From the NCBI GenBank assembly GCA_948467735.1, contig CAOKFN010000054.1:1-32047 (forward strand): a DNA stretch of 32,047 bases. The letters are read 5' to 3'. Source of the DNA: an uncultured bacterium. Its GTDB lineage: Bacteria; Bacillota; Clostridia; Lachnospirales; Lachnospiraceae. The number at the start of each line of letters is the position of its first letter. The first letter of the stretch is position 1. A model generated the notes under the pieces. The model had not been told where the DNA came from, ran no database searches, and saw nothing but the letters and a program-made list of their open reading frames with translations. Positions 22,547 to 31,023 of this stretch are shown one piece after another. The position numbers and the translations under genes were made by a program.

Positions 22547-23728
22547 ATGCTGCATACGGAATATGTAAGAAATTTGAATTGCAACTATGAAAGAATTTTG
22601 CTGGAGAAGAGGCCGGAAGAAAAACGATATCAATATTGTATTCTTGGCAGGGGCGGAATCAAGGGACTGCTTTCATGCAGTCTGCGTTATATCAATGGAT
22701 TGGCGTATCTATATTATGATATATCTTCAAGACAAAATATAGCGCAGCTGTTTGGAAACCGCTGCATTACCAGAGAATGGATGAAGGATTTTATGTGGAG
22801 TTTGAAGCAGATACAACAGGAATTGGGGCGTTTTCTTTTGGATATGGGAAATATTCTTTGGTATCCGGAACAAATATTTCAGGATTTGGAAAACAATATA
22901 TTTGCTTTTTTATATGTCCCTTACTACGAAGGAGAAGCCAGTTTCTTAAAGTTGATAGAATTTTGGGTGGAACACATTGATTATGACGATGAGGTGTTGG
23001 TAGACTGTGTGTATCATATGTATGAACAGTTGGAGCGAAACGGGGAAATTTACCTGCGGTCGCAGATTTTTGAAGATGCGGAAGTTTTGGAGGATGTCAA
23101 AGAACAGGAAGCGGTCAGCAGGGAGTCCGAAGAGATGAAGGAAGCAAAGCAAGAGGCGGATTTGGTAAAAATGGAATCCGAAACAGACACAGAAGATATA
23201 AGAAACGGAATTCGTACAGATGATTTTCGTTTAACGGAAAGAATATGTAAAACGGAGAAAACAGGAAAAAGAGGGTTATTTAGTTTTTTTGAAGGAAAAA
23301 AGAATCGCAGTAAAAAAACGCGTGAAGAATACAATATGACAATGCAGCAGGTTATGTCAGGATATGCAGTGGCGGAGGAAACATCCTATGCAGCAGAAAG
23401 CTACGGACAAACCATATTTATTGAAGAGAAGCAGGAGGAACAGATACATAGGCTGTATACGCCGGATGGCAGGCTGCTTGCAAGCTTGGAACAACAGGTG
23501 ATGTCAATCGGTAAGAAAAAAGAAGAGGTGGATTTGGTTTTGGAGGATGCTTCTGTCAGCAGAATTCATGCGCGTATTACGGAAGAAAAAGGAAAGGTGT
23601 ATCTTGAGGATTTGAATTCTACGAATGGTACTTTTAAAAATGGATTGCGAATGCAGCCATATGAAAAGAGAAAACTGGAAAAGGGGGATGAAATAAAGTG
23701 TGGGAAGGTGATTATAGTTTTTCGATAA
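22547..23728 (+). CDS. FHA-domain protein with DUF6382-like N-terminus
   Basis: The 393-residue product has an N-terminal domain of about 180 residues (YERILLEK, YCILGRGGIKGLL, YDISSRQNI), the type I know as DUF6382. A highly charged linker spans residues about 185-290. Residues about 305-393 form a C-terminal FHA domain with the phosphothreonine-binding pattern SVSRIHARI, then DLNSTNGTFKNG. All key FHA residues (Arg, Ser, His, Asn, Gly) appear. It has no membrane segment and no kinase motif. As the last gene of the Tad cluster it could recognise a phosphorylated Tad component and link assembly to a Ser/Thr kinase, but no kinase gene is in the window. Confidence 0.85.
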   Translation: MLHTEYVRNLNCNYERILLEKRPEEKRYQYCILGRGGIKGLLSCSLRYINGLAYLYYDISSRQNIAQLFGNRCITREWMKDFMWSLKQIQQELGRFLLDMGNILWYPEQIFQDLENNIFAFLYVPYYEGEASFLKLIEFWVEHIDYDDEVLVDCVYHMYEQLERNGEIYLRSQIFEDAEVLEDVKEQEAVSRESEEMKEAKQEADLVKMESETDTEDIRNGIRTDDFRLTERICKTEKTGKRGLFSFFEGKKNRSKKTREEYNMTMQQVMSGYAVAEETSYAAESYGQTIFIEEKQEEQIHRLYTPDGRLLASLEQQVMSIGKKKEEVDLVLEDASVSRIHARITEEKGKVYLEDLNSTNGTFKNGLRMQPYEKRKLEKGDEIKCGKVIIVFR

Positions 23729-23733
23729 AATAA

Positions 23734-23762
23734 TTGAAAAGCATATAAAAATATGTTAGAAT
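23734..23762 (+). promoter_or_regulatory. Promoter for the rhomboid protease gene
   Basis: TTGAAA (23734-23739) and TAGAAT (23757-23762, preceded by TGT) are separated by 17 bp, an extended -10 type. It starts 6 bp past the end of the FHA gene and gives a leader of about 35 nt. Confidence 0.6.
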
Positions 23763-23802
23763 TGCTTCAATATGGCAAAAATATCTCAGGAGGAAGAAGA
23801 GA

Positions 23803-24408
23803 TTGAGGTCATTAAAGTCGTTGAGGTATCAGCCGTTCGTCAGTGGAGCACTTGTTCTTGTGAATGTGATTGTGTTTGCGCTATGCGCATTTTCCGGAAA
23901 TCGTCTGTATGAAATGGGCAGGCTGGATGCGTATGATGTATTGACAAATAAAGAATATGGCAGAATTTTGTGGGCAATTTTTCTTCACGGTGACTTCTCG
24001 CATCTTTTTAATAATATGTTCATCCTGTTTTTCCTTGGAGCTATGATTGAAAAAGAGGTGGGGCATATCAGATATGTGTCATTGTATTTTATCTCCGGAA
24101 TTGGCGGAAATCTCATATCGCTTCTGGCAAAGGCAGTGACAAATGATTATTCGGCTTCTATAGGGGCCAGCGGGGCAATTTTTGGTTTGGATGGGGTTTT
24201 GCTTGCCATGGTATTATTTTCAAAGAAGAAAATGGAAAATGTGACCCCTGTGAGAGTGCTGCTGATGATATCTTATTCTCTGTACAGCGGTTTTGTGGGG
24301 CAGAATATAGATAATGCGGCGCATGTAGGAGGATTGGCGGCGGGATTTCTGGCGGCATCCGTTTTATGTATGCTTCAGCGGCTGAAATATAAGAGAAGTG
24401 TGAGATGA
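23803..24408 (+). CDS. Rhomboid family intramembrane serine protease
   Basis: Rhomboids cleave transmembrane substrates inside the membrane. TTG 23803 is the start, with AGGAGG 8 nt upstream. The 201-residue protein has about six membrane segments. The catalytic dyad is visible: Ser123 in G-A-S-G-A-I-F-G and His174 in A-A-H-V-G-G-L. The oxyanion-supporting H-x-x-x-N pattern appears in SHLFNNMF. Length fits the minimal six-helix core with no added domain. It has its own promoter just after the Tad locus and no terminator in between, so readthrough is possible. A pilin substrate is a guess from position only. Confidence 0.9.
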   Translation: MRSLKSLRYQPFVSGALVLVNVIVFALCAFSGNRLYEMGRLDAYDVLTNKEYGRILWAIFLHGDFSHLFNNMFILFFLGAMIEKEVGHIRYVSLYFISGIGGNLISLLAKAVTNDYSASIGASGAIFGLDGVLLAMVLFSKKKMENVTPVRVLLMISYSLYSGFVGQNIDNAAHVGGLAAGFLAASVLCMLQRLKYKRSVR

Positions 24409-24505
24409 ATTTCCAAGATGCTAAAGACAGGTATTCTTCCCACAATCGTTTGGGCCGTTGTAGAGGTATGACAGGAAGTGGGATGAGAGAATGTGAGGTG
24501 TTGTT

Positions 24506-25540
24506 TTGAATATTAATATTTATTATGGAGGCAGGGGTATTATTGATGACCCCACATTGTTTGTAATTAACAAAATGCAGGAGATTTTAGAGGAACTTAG
24601 GGTCAATGTCACCCGCTATAACCTGTATGAATTAAAAAACACGATAACAATGCTTCCTCAGACACTTAAGGATGCTGATGGGATTATTCTTGCTGCAACG
24701 GTGGAATGGTATGGTATCGGAGGATATATGCAGCAGTTTTTGGATGCCTGCTGGCTTTTTGGTGACAAGGAGAAAATTGCCGGAATTTATATGTGCCCGG
24801 TGGTTATGTCCACTACTTATGGAGAGCGGGAAGCAAAGCTGAATTTGTCTACCGCATGGGAGATTCTTGGAGGACTGCCATGCAGCGGCATCTGCGGTTA
24901 TATTGAAAACACGGTGATGCTGGAAATGAATGAGCAATATATTAAAATTATTGAAAAAAAGGCGGAAAATATGTATCGCTCCATAAACCAGCATATGGCC
25001 TGCTTCCCGGCCAGCAATCAGGCGGTGAAGCAGAAAATTGCGATACCCAAAGGAACGAATCTGACGCCTCAGGAAACGGAGCAGCTTTCTCAATATGTGT
25101 CTGATGACAGCTATGTACAGCGCCAGAAGCAGGATATTCAGGAACTGGCCAGCTTATTTCGGGATCGTCTCAGCGAAGAGGGGAAGGATGATGATGAATA
25201 TTTGGCGGAACTCAGGAGGGCATTTAAACCACAGGCGGGGTTCCGTGCAGAGTATTCTATAGGCATAGAGGAAAAAAAGAAGAAAATTTTATTGTCGGTG
25301 GACGGCGCGAAATTGGAGTGCAGATATGGTATTCCTGAACGGTCGGATGTGGAATTGCAGCTTGGAAGAACGGCCATGGAGGATATTATTAATGGGAGAA
25401 TGACATTTCAAAGAGCGTTTATGTCCGGTGCGATGAAAACAAAGGGCGACTTTAAAATATTGAGAACGCTGGATCAGTTGTTTGAATTTGTTGAAAAAAA
25501 AATAGAAAGCATAGGTTTGAATGTTTCAGCCGAAAGTTGA
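24506..25540 (+). CDS. Flavodoxin-fold protein fused to an SCP2 sterol-carrier-like domain
   Basis: TTG 24506 follows GTGAGGTG (24493-24500). In residues 1-165 the pattern 'N-I-N-I-Y-Y-G-G-R-G' to 'DADGIILAATVEWYGIGGYMQ' fits a flavodoxin/NAD(P)H-quinone-oxidoreductase-like fold. The early loop is unlike a standard phosphate-binding loop (GGRGIIDD), so FMN binding is uncertain. A charged helical linker spans about 170-240. The C-terminal about 100 residues (LLSVDGAKLECRYG, DVELQLGRTAMEDIINGRM, RAFMSGAMKTKGDF) match the SCP2 lipid-binding fold. SCP2 domains with an 'A-F-M-x-G-x-x-K-x-x-G-D' ending occur widely in Clostridia. Function is not known, though a hydrophobic substrate or cofactor partner is likely. 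A HIT gene follows after 36 bp. Confidence 0.82.
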   Translation: MNINIYYGGRGIIDDPTLFVINKMQEILEELRVNVTRYNLYELKNTITMLPQTLKDADGIILAATVEWYGIGGYMQQFLDACWLFGDKEKIAGIYMCPVVMSTTYGEREAKLNLSTAWEILGGLPCSGICGYIENTVMLEMNEQYIKIIEKKAENMYRSINQHMACFPASNQAVKQKIAIPKGTNLTPQETEQLSQYVSDDSYVQRQKQDIQELASLFRDRLSEEGKDDDEYLAELRRAFKPQAGFRAEYSIGIEEKKKKILLSVDGAKLECRYGIPERSDVELQLGRTAMEDIINGRMTFQRAFMSGAMKTKGDFKILRTLDQLFEFVEKKIESIGLNVSAES

Positions 25541-25576
25541 ATTGACGCTCGTTTCTGCGGGCAGGGAGGTGTAAGA

Positions 25577-25987
25577 ATGAAGAGAGATAATTGTATTTTC
25601 TGTAAAATTGCCAATGGCGAGATTTCCTCAAAGACAATATATGAGGATGAGAAATTTCGGGTGATATTAGATCTGGGACCAGCCACAAGAGGGCACGCAT
25701 TGATCCTTCCTAAAGAGCATGCGGCGGATTTGTACGAGCTTCCCGATGAGACGGCATCCGCTGTGTTTGTTCTGGCGAAGAAGATGGCAGTTCGCATGAA
25801 AGAGAAACTGCATTGTGAAGGAATGAATCTGGTGCAGAACAATGGAGAAGCTGCCGGTCAGACAGTATCCCATTTTCACCTACATCTCATACCAAGGTAT
25901 TTGAATGATGGACAGAAGATTGGCTGGATACCCGGCAGTCCGTCTCAAGAGGAATTAGAGGATGTAAAGACTCTGATTACAGATTAA
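25577..25987 (+). CDS. HIT family nucleotide-binding hydrolase
   Basis: HIT proteins hydrolyse nucleoside phosphoramidates, dinucleotides and similar compounds in the cytoplasm. This 136-residue protein has the full pattern: CIFCKIANGEI at the N-terminus (with the Cys pair of many HIT proteins), YEDEKF, DLGPATRGHALILPKEH, NNGEAAGQTVSHFHLHLIPR with the H-x-H-x-H catalytic triad, and a WIPG stretch. Length and motif order are normal for the HinT-like branch. GGGAGGTG lies 6-10 nt before the ATG. It follows the flavodoxin/SCP2 gene by 36 bp, suggesting an operon. Confidence 0.94.
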   Translation: MKRDNCIFCKIANGEISSKTIYEDEKFRVILDLGPATRGHALILPKEHAADLYELPDETASAVFVLAKKMAVRMKEKLHCEGMNLVQNNGEAAGQTVSHFHLHLIPRYLNDGQKIGWIPGSPSQEELEDVKTLITD

Positions 25988-26117
25988 AGGGCTAGAGGTA
26001 TCTTTCAATATTGTCGAACAAAATTAATGATGATGTAAAGGGATATTGTGTGGCCATATGGGTTCAGAAGTACTATCAAGGACGAAGGGGCAGAGAAAAA
26101 AGGATTGAGGAGCAGGA

Positions 26118-26960
26118 ATGAGAACGCTGAATGTCAATGAAGTGACAGAAACTATAAAAGAAATGTGCATAGAAGCGAATCACTTTTTGCCTAAGGATAT
26201 GAAATGTGCTATGCGGAGGGCAATTGATACGGAGGAAGCACCCTTGGGCAGACAGATTTTGGAACAGCTTCAGGAAAACATGACAATAGCAGAGCAGGAT
26301 ATGATTCCCATATGTCAGGATACGGGAATGGCTGTTATTTTTGTGGAGGTTGGTCAAGAGGTGCATTTTGAGGGCGGTTTTGTGGAGGATGCCATCAACG
26401 AAGGAGTCCGGAAGGGTTATGAGGAAGGCTTTCTTAGGAAATCCGTGGTAAAGGATCCGATTTTCAGAGAAAACACCAAGGACAATACCCCTGCTGTTGT
26501 ACATTATTCAATAGTGCCGGGGGATAAAGTTATCATTACGGCTGCTCCCAAAGGCTTTGGGAGCGAAAATATGAGCCGGGTGTTTATGTTAAAGCCTGCC
26601 GACGGTATTGAGGGAGTGAAAAGTGCGGTATTGACCGCAGTGAAAGACGCAGGCCCCAATGCCTGTCCTCCGATGGTAGTAGGTGTAGGAATCGGTGGAA
26701 CTTTTGAAAAATGTGCATTGATGGCTAAGAAGGCTTTGACCCGTCCTGTGGATGAATTTTCGGAAGTGCCGTATGTACGAGAACTTGAGAAGGAGCTTTT
26801 GGAAAAGATTAATTGCACTGGGATTGGCCCGGGAGGGCTGGGAGGCACCACAACGGCGCTGGCGGTCAATATTATTACATATCCGACACATATTGCCGGT
26901 CTCCCTGTGGCAGTGAATATCTGCTGTCATGTAAATCGTCATATAGTAAGAGTCTTGTAA
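26118..26960 (+). CDS. fumA: Fumarate hydratase class I, alpha subunit
   Basis: The alpha subunit carries the [4Fe-4S] cluster of the two-subunit class I fumarase, which interconverts fumarate and L-malate. At 280 aa it has standard length. Motifs: PICQDTGMAV (Cys66), AGPNACPP (Cys183), GIGPGGLGGTTT, and CCHVNRH at the end (Cys270 before His). Cys66, Cys183 and Cys270 fit the spacing of the cluster ligands in class I enzymes. GAGGAGC lies upstream of ATG 26118. The beta subunit starts at 27247, separated by 286 bp that contain three hairpin repeats. No other cycle gene is nearby. The protein is oxygen-sensitive by family knowledge, in line with an anaerobe. Confidence 0.94.
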   Translation: MRTLNVNEVTETIKEMCIEANHFLPKDMKCAMRRAIDTEEAPLGRQILEQLQENMTIAEQDMIPICQDTGMAVIFVEVGQEVHFEGGFVEDAINEGVRKGYEEGFLRKSVVKDPIFRENTKDNTPAVVHYSIVPGDKVIITAAPKGFGSENMSRVFMLKPADGIEGVKSAVLTAVKDAGPNACPPMVVGVGIGGTFEKCALMAKKALTRPVDEFSEVPYVRELEKELLEKINCTGIGPGGLGGTTTALAVNIITYPTHIAGLPVAVNICCHVNRHIVRVL

Positions 26961-26971
26961 TATAATTGAAG

Positions 26972-27086
26972 ATTGCGGAGTACGCGAAGCGGTTCCTGTA
27001 ATAGAACTTAAGGATTACAGGGTACGCGAAGCGGTTCCTGTAATAGAACTTAAGGATTACAGGGTTCGCGAAGCGGTTCCTGTAAT
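26972..27086 (+). repeat. Three tandem 42-bp repeats, each forming a hairpin, between fumA and fumB
   Basis: Hairpins lie at 26972-27002, 27014-27044 and 27056-27086, with a 42-bp period. Copies two and three have ATTACAGG pairing with CCTGTAAT and an inner CGC-GAA-GCG. Copy one keeps the fold through G-T pairs (ATTGCGG against CCTGTAAT). The remainder of the spacer (27087-27246) shows no gene. These could be mRNA processing or stability elements for the fumA/fumB transcript, or a small repetitive element. Confidence 0.85.
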
Positions 27087-27246
27087 ATATCAGAGCCTGC
27101 TCCTTAATGTTTTGATAAAAGGTGCGTTTTAAGCAAGGGATTCGATGATAGGAACTGATTTATAGTTCTTATGATATGTGCTTCGGCAAGAAGAGCGGCG
27201 TCTGATTGATTTTGTGTGCAGTATAGCTGTACGGAAATGAGGAATA

Positions 27247-27798
27247 ATGGATAAGCATATTTTGCTGCCGCTGGCAGATGAAGAAGCGGCAGGACTTCAA
27301 GCGGGAGATTATGTATATTTAACGGGAATCATCTATACGGCCAGAGATGCCGCGCATAAAAGGATGTATGAGGCGTGGGAGAAAAAAGAGCAGCTGCCGC
27401 TGGATATGAAAAATAATGTCATTTATTATATGGGGCCTTCTCCGGCTAGAACCGGCAGGCCGATTGGATCGGCAGGTCCTACGACGGCAAGCCGTATGGA
27501 TAAATATACGCCTGCCCTGCTTGATATGGGATTAAAGGGAATGATAGGGAAAGGCAGACGCAGCGAGGCGGTAAAAGAAGCCATTGTACGAAATGGCGCA
27601 GTATACTTTGCGGCAGTAGGCGGAGCAGGAGCCTTGCTGTCCCGAGCAATCATTTCTTCCGAGGTGATTGCTTATGATGATTTGGGGACGGAGGCGGTCA
27701 GAAAGCTGGAGGTAAAAGATTTTCCGGTAATCGTAGTTATAGATGCAGAGGGAAACGATTTATATGAGACCGCGGCTTGTCGGTATTGTAAAGAATGA
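27247..27798 (+). CDS. fumB: Fumarate hydratase class I, beta subunit
   Basis: This subunit completes the active site of two-subunit class I fumarase (Fe-S type hydro-lyase beta). The 183-residue length is typical. Signature: AGDYVYLTGIIYTARDAAHKRM, with the YTARDAAHKR block that contacts substrate, then GPSPARTGRPIGSAGPTTASRMD (shown in part), GKGRRSE and AAVGGAGAL. All these match the tartrate dehydratase/fumarase beta family. GAGGAATA lies upstream of ATG 27247. The split alpha and beta genes are usually close, and the 286-bp gap with hairpins is longer than normal. Confidence 0.94.
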   Translation: MDKHILLPLADEEAAGLQAGDYVYLTGIIYTARDAAHKRMYEAWEKKEQLPLDMKNNVIYYMGPSPARTGRPIGSAGPTTASRMDKYTPALLDMGLKGMIGKGRRSEAVKEAIVRNGAVYFAAVGGAGALLSRAIISSEVIAYDDLGTEAVRKLEVKDFPVIVVIDAEGNDLYETAACRYCKE

Positions 27799-27908
27799 TA
27801 AAAAAATTCGCATAAGGACTGCGGTTACAGAAAGTATAAAAGTAAATACAAGTTTATGGCCTTGCTAAGTGATTTTGCGTTCGACAGGGCAGTCAAGGAG
27901 GTATAAGT

Positions 27909-30332
27909 ATGGAACGGGTTTATAATCCAAAGGAAATTGAAAAAAAGTGGCAGACTTACTGGTCGGAAAATGAAACATTTAAAACGGATGTGTGGGACTT
28001 TAGTAAACCTAAGTATTATGTGCTGGATATGTTTCCGTACCCGTCGGGCGTGGGGCTTCATGCAGGTCATCCGGAGGGCTATACCGCAACGGATATTATG
28101 TCCCGAATGAAACGTATGCAGGGGTATAATGTTCTGCATCCTATGGGATATGATTCTTTTGGGCTTCCAGCAGAACAATATGCGGTGAGTACCGGAAATC
28201 ATCCCAATGGATTTACACAGGCTAATATTGAAACCTTTTCCGCACAGTTAAAGGAACTTGGTTTTGATTATGACTGGTCTAAGATGATCGCCACCAGCGA
28301 CCCTTCATTTTATAAATGGACGCAATGGATTTTTAAACAGCTTTATCTTGATGGTTATGCGAAGTATATAGATATGCCGGTAAACTGGTGCGAGGAACTG
28401 GGAACCGTACTTTCCAACGATGAAGTGATTGACGGAAAGTCTGAGCGCGGCGGATTTCCTGTTGTGCGAAAAAATATGAAACAATGGGTGATTAACCAGC
28501 CGGCGTTTGCTGAGAAGCTGTTGGAGGGACTGAACGAAATTGACTGGCCCGAATCGACGAAGGACATTCAAAGGCATTGGATAGGCAGATCGGAAGGCGT
28601 CGAAGTGGATTTTCAGATTGTGGGCGGGGGCAGTTTCTCTATTTATACTACTTGTATTGAAACCATTTATGGTATTACCTTTATGGTATTGGCGCCGGAT
28701 GGCAGAATAGTAAAGGAACTGATGTCCCGAGTGGAAAATCCGGAAGAAGTACAGGCTTATATAGACGAGACCTTGAAGAAAAACGATATGGACCGAACAG
28801 AGCTGAACAAGACGAAATCCGGATGCGTGTTAAAGGGGCTTTATGCTGTAAACCCGGCCAATGGGAAAGAAGTGCCGCTATACATTGGCGATTTTGTGCT
28901 TGCGAGCTATGGAACGGGTGCTGTTATGGCAGTTCCAGCCCATGATCAGAGGGATTTTGAATATGCTGAAGCACACAATATCGCGATGATACAGGTAATT
29001 GACGGTGCCGATGTGAGTGAGAAAGCGTTTGAAAAGGGAGAATATCTTGGCAAGGGATGCAGACTGATGAATTCGGAGGAATTTACTGGAATTACTGTGG
29101 AAGAGGCCAAGGAAGCAATCACGAAGAAATTAGTACAGCAGGGAGTGGCGCGAAAAACGGTAAACTATCATTTTCGTGAGTGGATTTTTGCCAGACAGCG
29201 TTATTGGGGGGAACCTGTCCCGGTGGTTCATATGGAAAACGGAGAGATTTATGTGTTGGACGATACCGAACTGCCGTTGATTCTCCCGGAGCTGGAAGAT
29301 TATAAGGGGAAAAACGGGAAAGCTCCGCTGGAAAATGCGGTAGAATGGAAAAACTATGATAAAAATGGCGTAAAGGGTGTGAGGGAAACTTCTACCATGC
29401 CGGGAAGTGCGGGGTCAAGCTGGTACTTTATGCGTTATATTGATCCTGACAATCAGGAAGAATTCGCTAATCAGGAGCTGTTGAAGCATTGGCTTCCGGT
29501 GGACCTTTATATTGGAGGTCCGGAACATGCGGTAGGACATCTAATGTATTCGAGAATTTGGAACCGTTATCTTTATGACAAAGGGCTGTCTCCGGTAAAA
29601 GAACCGTTTCAAAAGCTGGTACATCAAGGGATGATTTTAGGTGCAAACGGTATTAAGATGGGAAAACGTTTTCCGGAGTTTGTTGTAAATCCCAGTGATG
29701 TAGTACGGGACTATGGTGCGGACACGTTAAGACTGTATGAAATGTTTATGGGGCCGTTAGAAGTGTCTAAACCTTGGAGCCAGCAGGGTGTGGAAGGGGC
29801 TAGAAGGTTTATCAATCGTGTATGGACATTTTTCACTAACGAAGAAAATATTGTTCCGATTAAGGAGGATACTCTGACCAAGGTATACCATCAAACGGTT
29901 AAGAAGGTAACAGAAGATTTTGAACAATTGGGATTCAATACCGCTATCAGTCAGATGATGATTTTCATGAATGCCGCATATAAGGCAGGTAAGTGTCCGA
30001 AAGAGTATGCGGAAGGTTTTGTCAAAATGTTTTCATGTATATGTCCTCATGTGGGAGAGGAGCTTTGGGCGGTTTTGGGCCATCATGATACAATTGCCTT
30101 TGAAAAGTGGCCGGTATTTGACGAGGAAGCCATCAAAGAAGATTTTGTCACCATAGGGGTGCAGGTGAATGGCAAGATAAAAGGGACTGTAGAATCAGCT
30201 CTGGATGAGGAGAACGATTCGGTAATTGCAAAGGCGAAAGAGATCGCGGCTGTAAAGGCGGCAATTGGTGATAAAACAATTGTGAAAGAGATTTATGTGA
30301 AGGGAAGAATTGTAAATATTGTGGTGAAATAG
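27909..30332 (+). CDS. leuS: Leucyl-tRNA synthetase
   Basis: LeuS charges tRNA-Leu with leucine. At 807 aa it is full length. The HIGH-type motif is PYPSGVGLHAGHPEGY, and WVINQ and DWPESTK precede the editing domain. The CP1 editing site keeps Thr247, Thr248 and Thr252 but reads TTCIETIYG where TTRPDTIFG is usual. It also keeps HDQRDFEYA with Asp346. The signature KMSKS loop is replaced by KMGKR (583-587). The anticodon-binding and C-terminal domains (KVYHQTVKKV, VQVNGKIKGT) are intact. AGGAGG lies 7 nt before ATG 27909. No T-box leader is seen in the 110 bp upstream. The loop variants appear to be shared by Lachnospiraceae LeuRS from memory, so they are probably not defects. Confidence 0.96.
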   Translation: MERVYNPKEIEKKWQTYWSENETFKTDVWDFSKPKYYVLDMFPYPSGVGLHAGHPEGYTATDIMSRMKRMQGYNVLHPMGYDSFGLPAEQYAVSTGNHPNGFTQANIETFSAQLKELGFDYDWSKMIATSDPSFYKWTQWIFKQLYLDGYAKYIDMPVNWCEELGTVLSNDEVIDGKSERGGFPVVRKNMKQWVINQPAFAEKLLEGLNEIDWPESTKDIQRHWIGRSEGVEVDFQIVGGGSFSIYTTCIETIYGITFMVLAPDGRIVKELMSRVENPEEVQAYIDETLKKNDMDRTELNKTKSGCVLKGLYAVNPANGKEVPLYIGDFVLASYGTGAVMAVPAHDQRDFEYAEAHNIAMIQVIDGADVSEKAFEKGEYLGKGCRLMNSEEFTGITVEEAKEAITKKLVQQGVARKTVNYHFREWIFARQRYWGEPVPVVHMENGEIYVLDDTELPLILPELEDYKGKNGKAPLENAVEWKNYDKNGVKGVRETSTMPGSAGSSWYFMRYIDPDNQEEFANQELLKHWLPVDLYIGGPEHAVGHLMYSRIWNRYLYDKGLSPVKEPFQKLVHQGMILGANGIKMGKRFPEFVVNPSDVVRDYGADTLRLYEMFMGPLEVSKPWSQQGVEGARRFINRVWTFFTNEENIVPIKEDTLTKVYHQTVKKVTEDFEQLGFNTAISQMMIFMNAAYKAGKCPKEYAEGFVKMFSCICPHVGEELWAVLGHHDTIAFEKWPVFDEEAIKEDFVTIGVQVNGKIKGTVESALDEENDSVIAKAKEIAAVKAAIGDKTIVKEIYVKGRIVNIVVK

Positions 30333-30362
30333 TATTGAGGCCCAAGTTTTTTAGGGAACAAA

Positions 30363-30453
30363 GTGCAATGTCTGCACGAACAAAAGGTCATGTTTCATGA
30401 CTCGGCGAATGCCGTGTGGGTCAAATGCTCCGCAGATTGCTGCGGGGTATTTG
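30363..30453 (+). other. Cluster of four consecutive hairpins after leuS
   Basis: Stems: 30363-30377 (GTGCA/TGCAC), 30387-30401 (GTCATG/CATGAC), 30403-30414 (CGGC-GAAT-GCCG) and 30422-30453 (14 bp, CAAATGCTCCGCAG with CTGCGGGGTATTTG, followed by ATTCTGTTT). The last one could act as the leuS terminator. The whole block may be a structured or dispersed repeat element. The rest of the spacer up to 30621 shows no gene. Confidence 0.55.
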
Positions 30454-30621
30454 ATTCTGTTTCAGTGAAAACATCACAGAATATTTTTATCTGTATAGGG
30501 TATCGGGAAAGCAGGTCGGCATCCGCAGGAGCTAAGGACGCTTGCTGCGGCAAGAGGTCAAGGACAGTTGGGATTAAGCGGCTGTGCTGGCTAAGGCTGT
30601 GTCTTGGGAAGGGAGCGAAAA

Positions 30622-31011
30622 ATGTGCGAAACTGAGGACAAACTGCTTTTGGTAAAAAAATATGGACTAAAGCATGAAAATAATGCATGGTATTCGGAAA
30701 AAGAAAATTCACATAAACATTTAATTTTCAAAGATGCATTTTTTGAGAGGACGGATGTTATTGGTCTTTTGTTTCGCATCAATAAGCTTTGTATGGCTAA
30801 AGTAAAGTATTTTCGTGAAAATATAAGGAAATATGAACCTGTAAAGTATCACTATAAGGAAGGATTTGTGGCTGTTCCGTTATGGGACGCTGATTTTCTA
30901 AGACACAGCGCATCCGGCTATATTCTTGACTTTCGCTGCCTGCAGACTATTACGGTTTATGAGGATTTTGCTGCTATATGTCAGGAGCTGGAGGCGTTTG
31001 AAATATCGTAA
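30622..31011 (+). CDS. Hypothetical protein (129 aa)
   Basis: ATG 30622 is chosen because GGGAGC lies 8 nt upstream. A longer frame starts at TTG 30604 without one. The product is a basic to neutral soluble protein (MCETEDKLLLVKKYGLKHEN to the end YEDFAAICQELEAFEIS). It has several aromatic and charged residues, no membrane segment, no signal and no Cys motif. Two sections look like beta strands (YHYKEGFVAVPLWDADFL and SGYILDFRCLQTITVYEDF, shown in part). I do not recognise the family. It stands alone between leuS and the tRNA/rRNA cluster, with a weak hairpin after it. Confidence 0.7.
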   Translation: MCETEDKLLLVKKYGLKHENNAWYSEKENSHKHLIFKDAFFERTDVIGLLFRINKLCMAKVKYFRENIRKYEPVKYHYKEGFVAVPLWDADFLRHSASGYILDFRCLQTITVYEDFAAICQELEAFEIS

Positions 31012-31023
31012 GATTATGGTTAA

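Noticed and set aside
27799..27908. T-box leader for leuS
   Set aside because: No T-box sequence, specifier stem or terminator/antiterminator pair in the 110-bp spacer; only a weak 6-bp stem.
30395..30712. Minus-strand frame of 105 codons across the leuS downstream spacer
   Set aside because: No ribosome site; it covers the hairpin cluster and the start of the plus-strand hypothetical gene. Its protein-like tail is noted only as a hint that the block may be a repeat.
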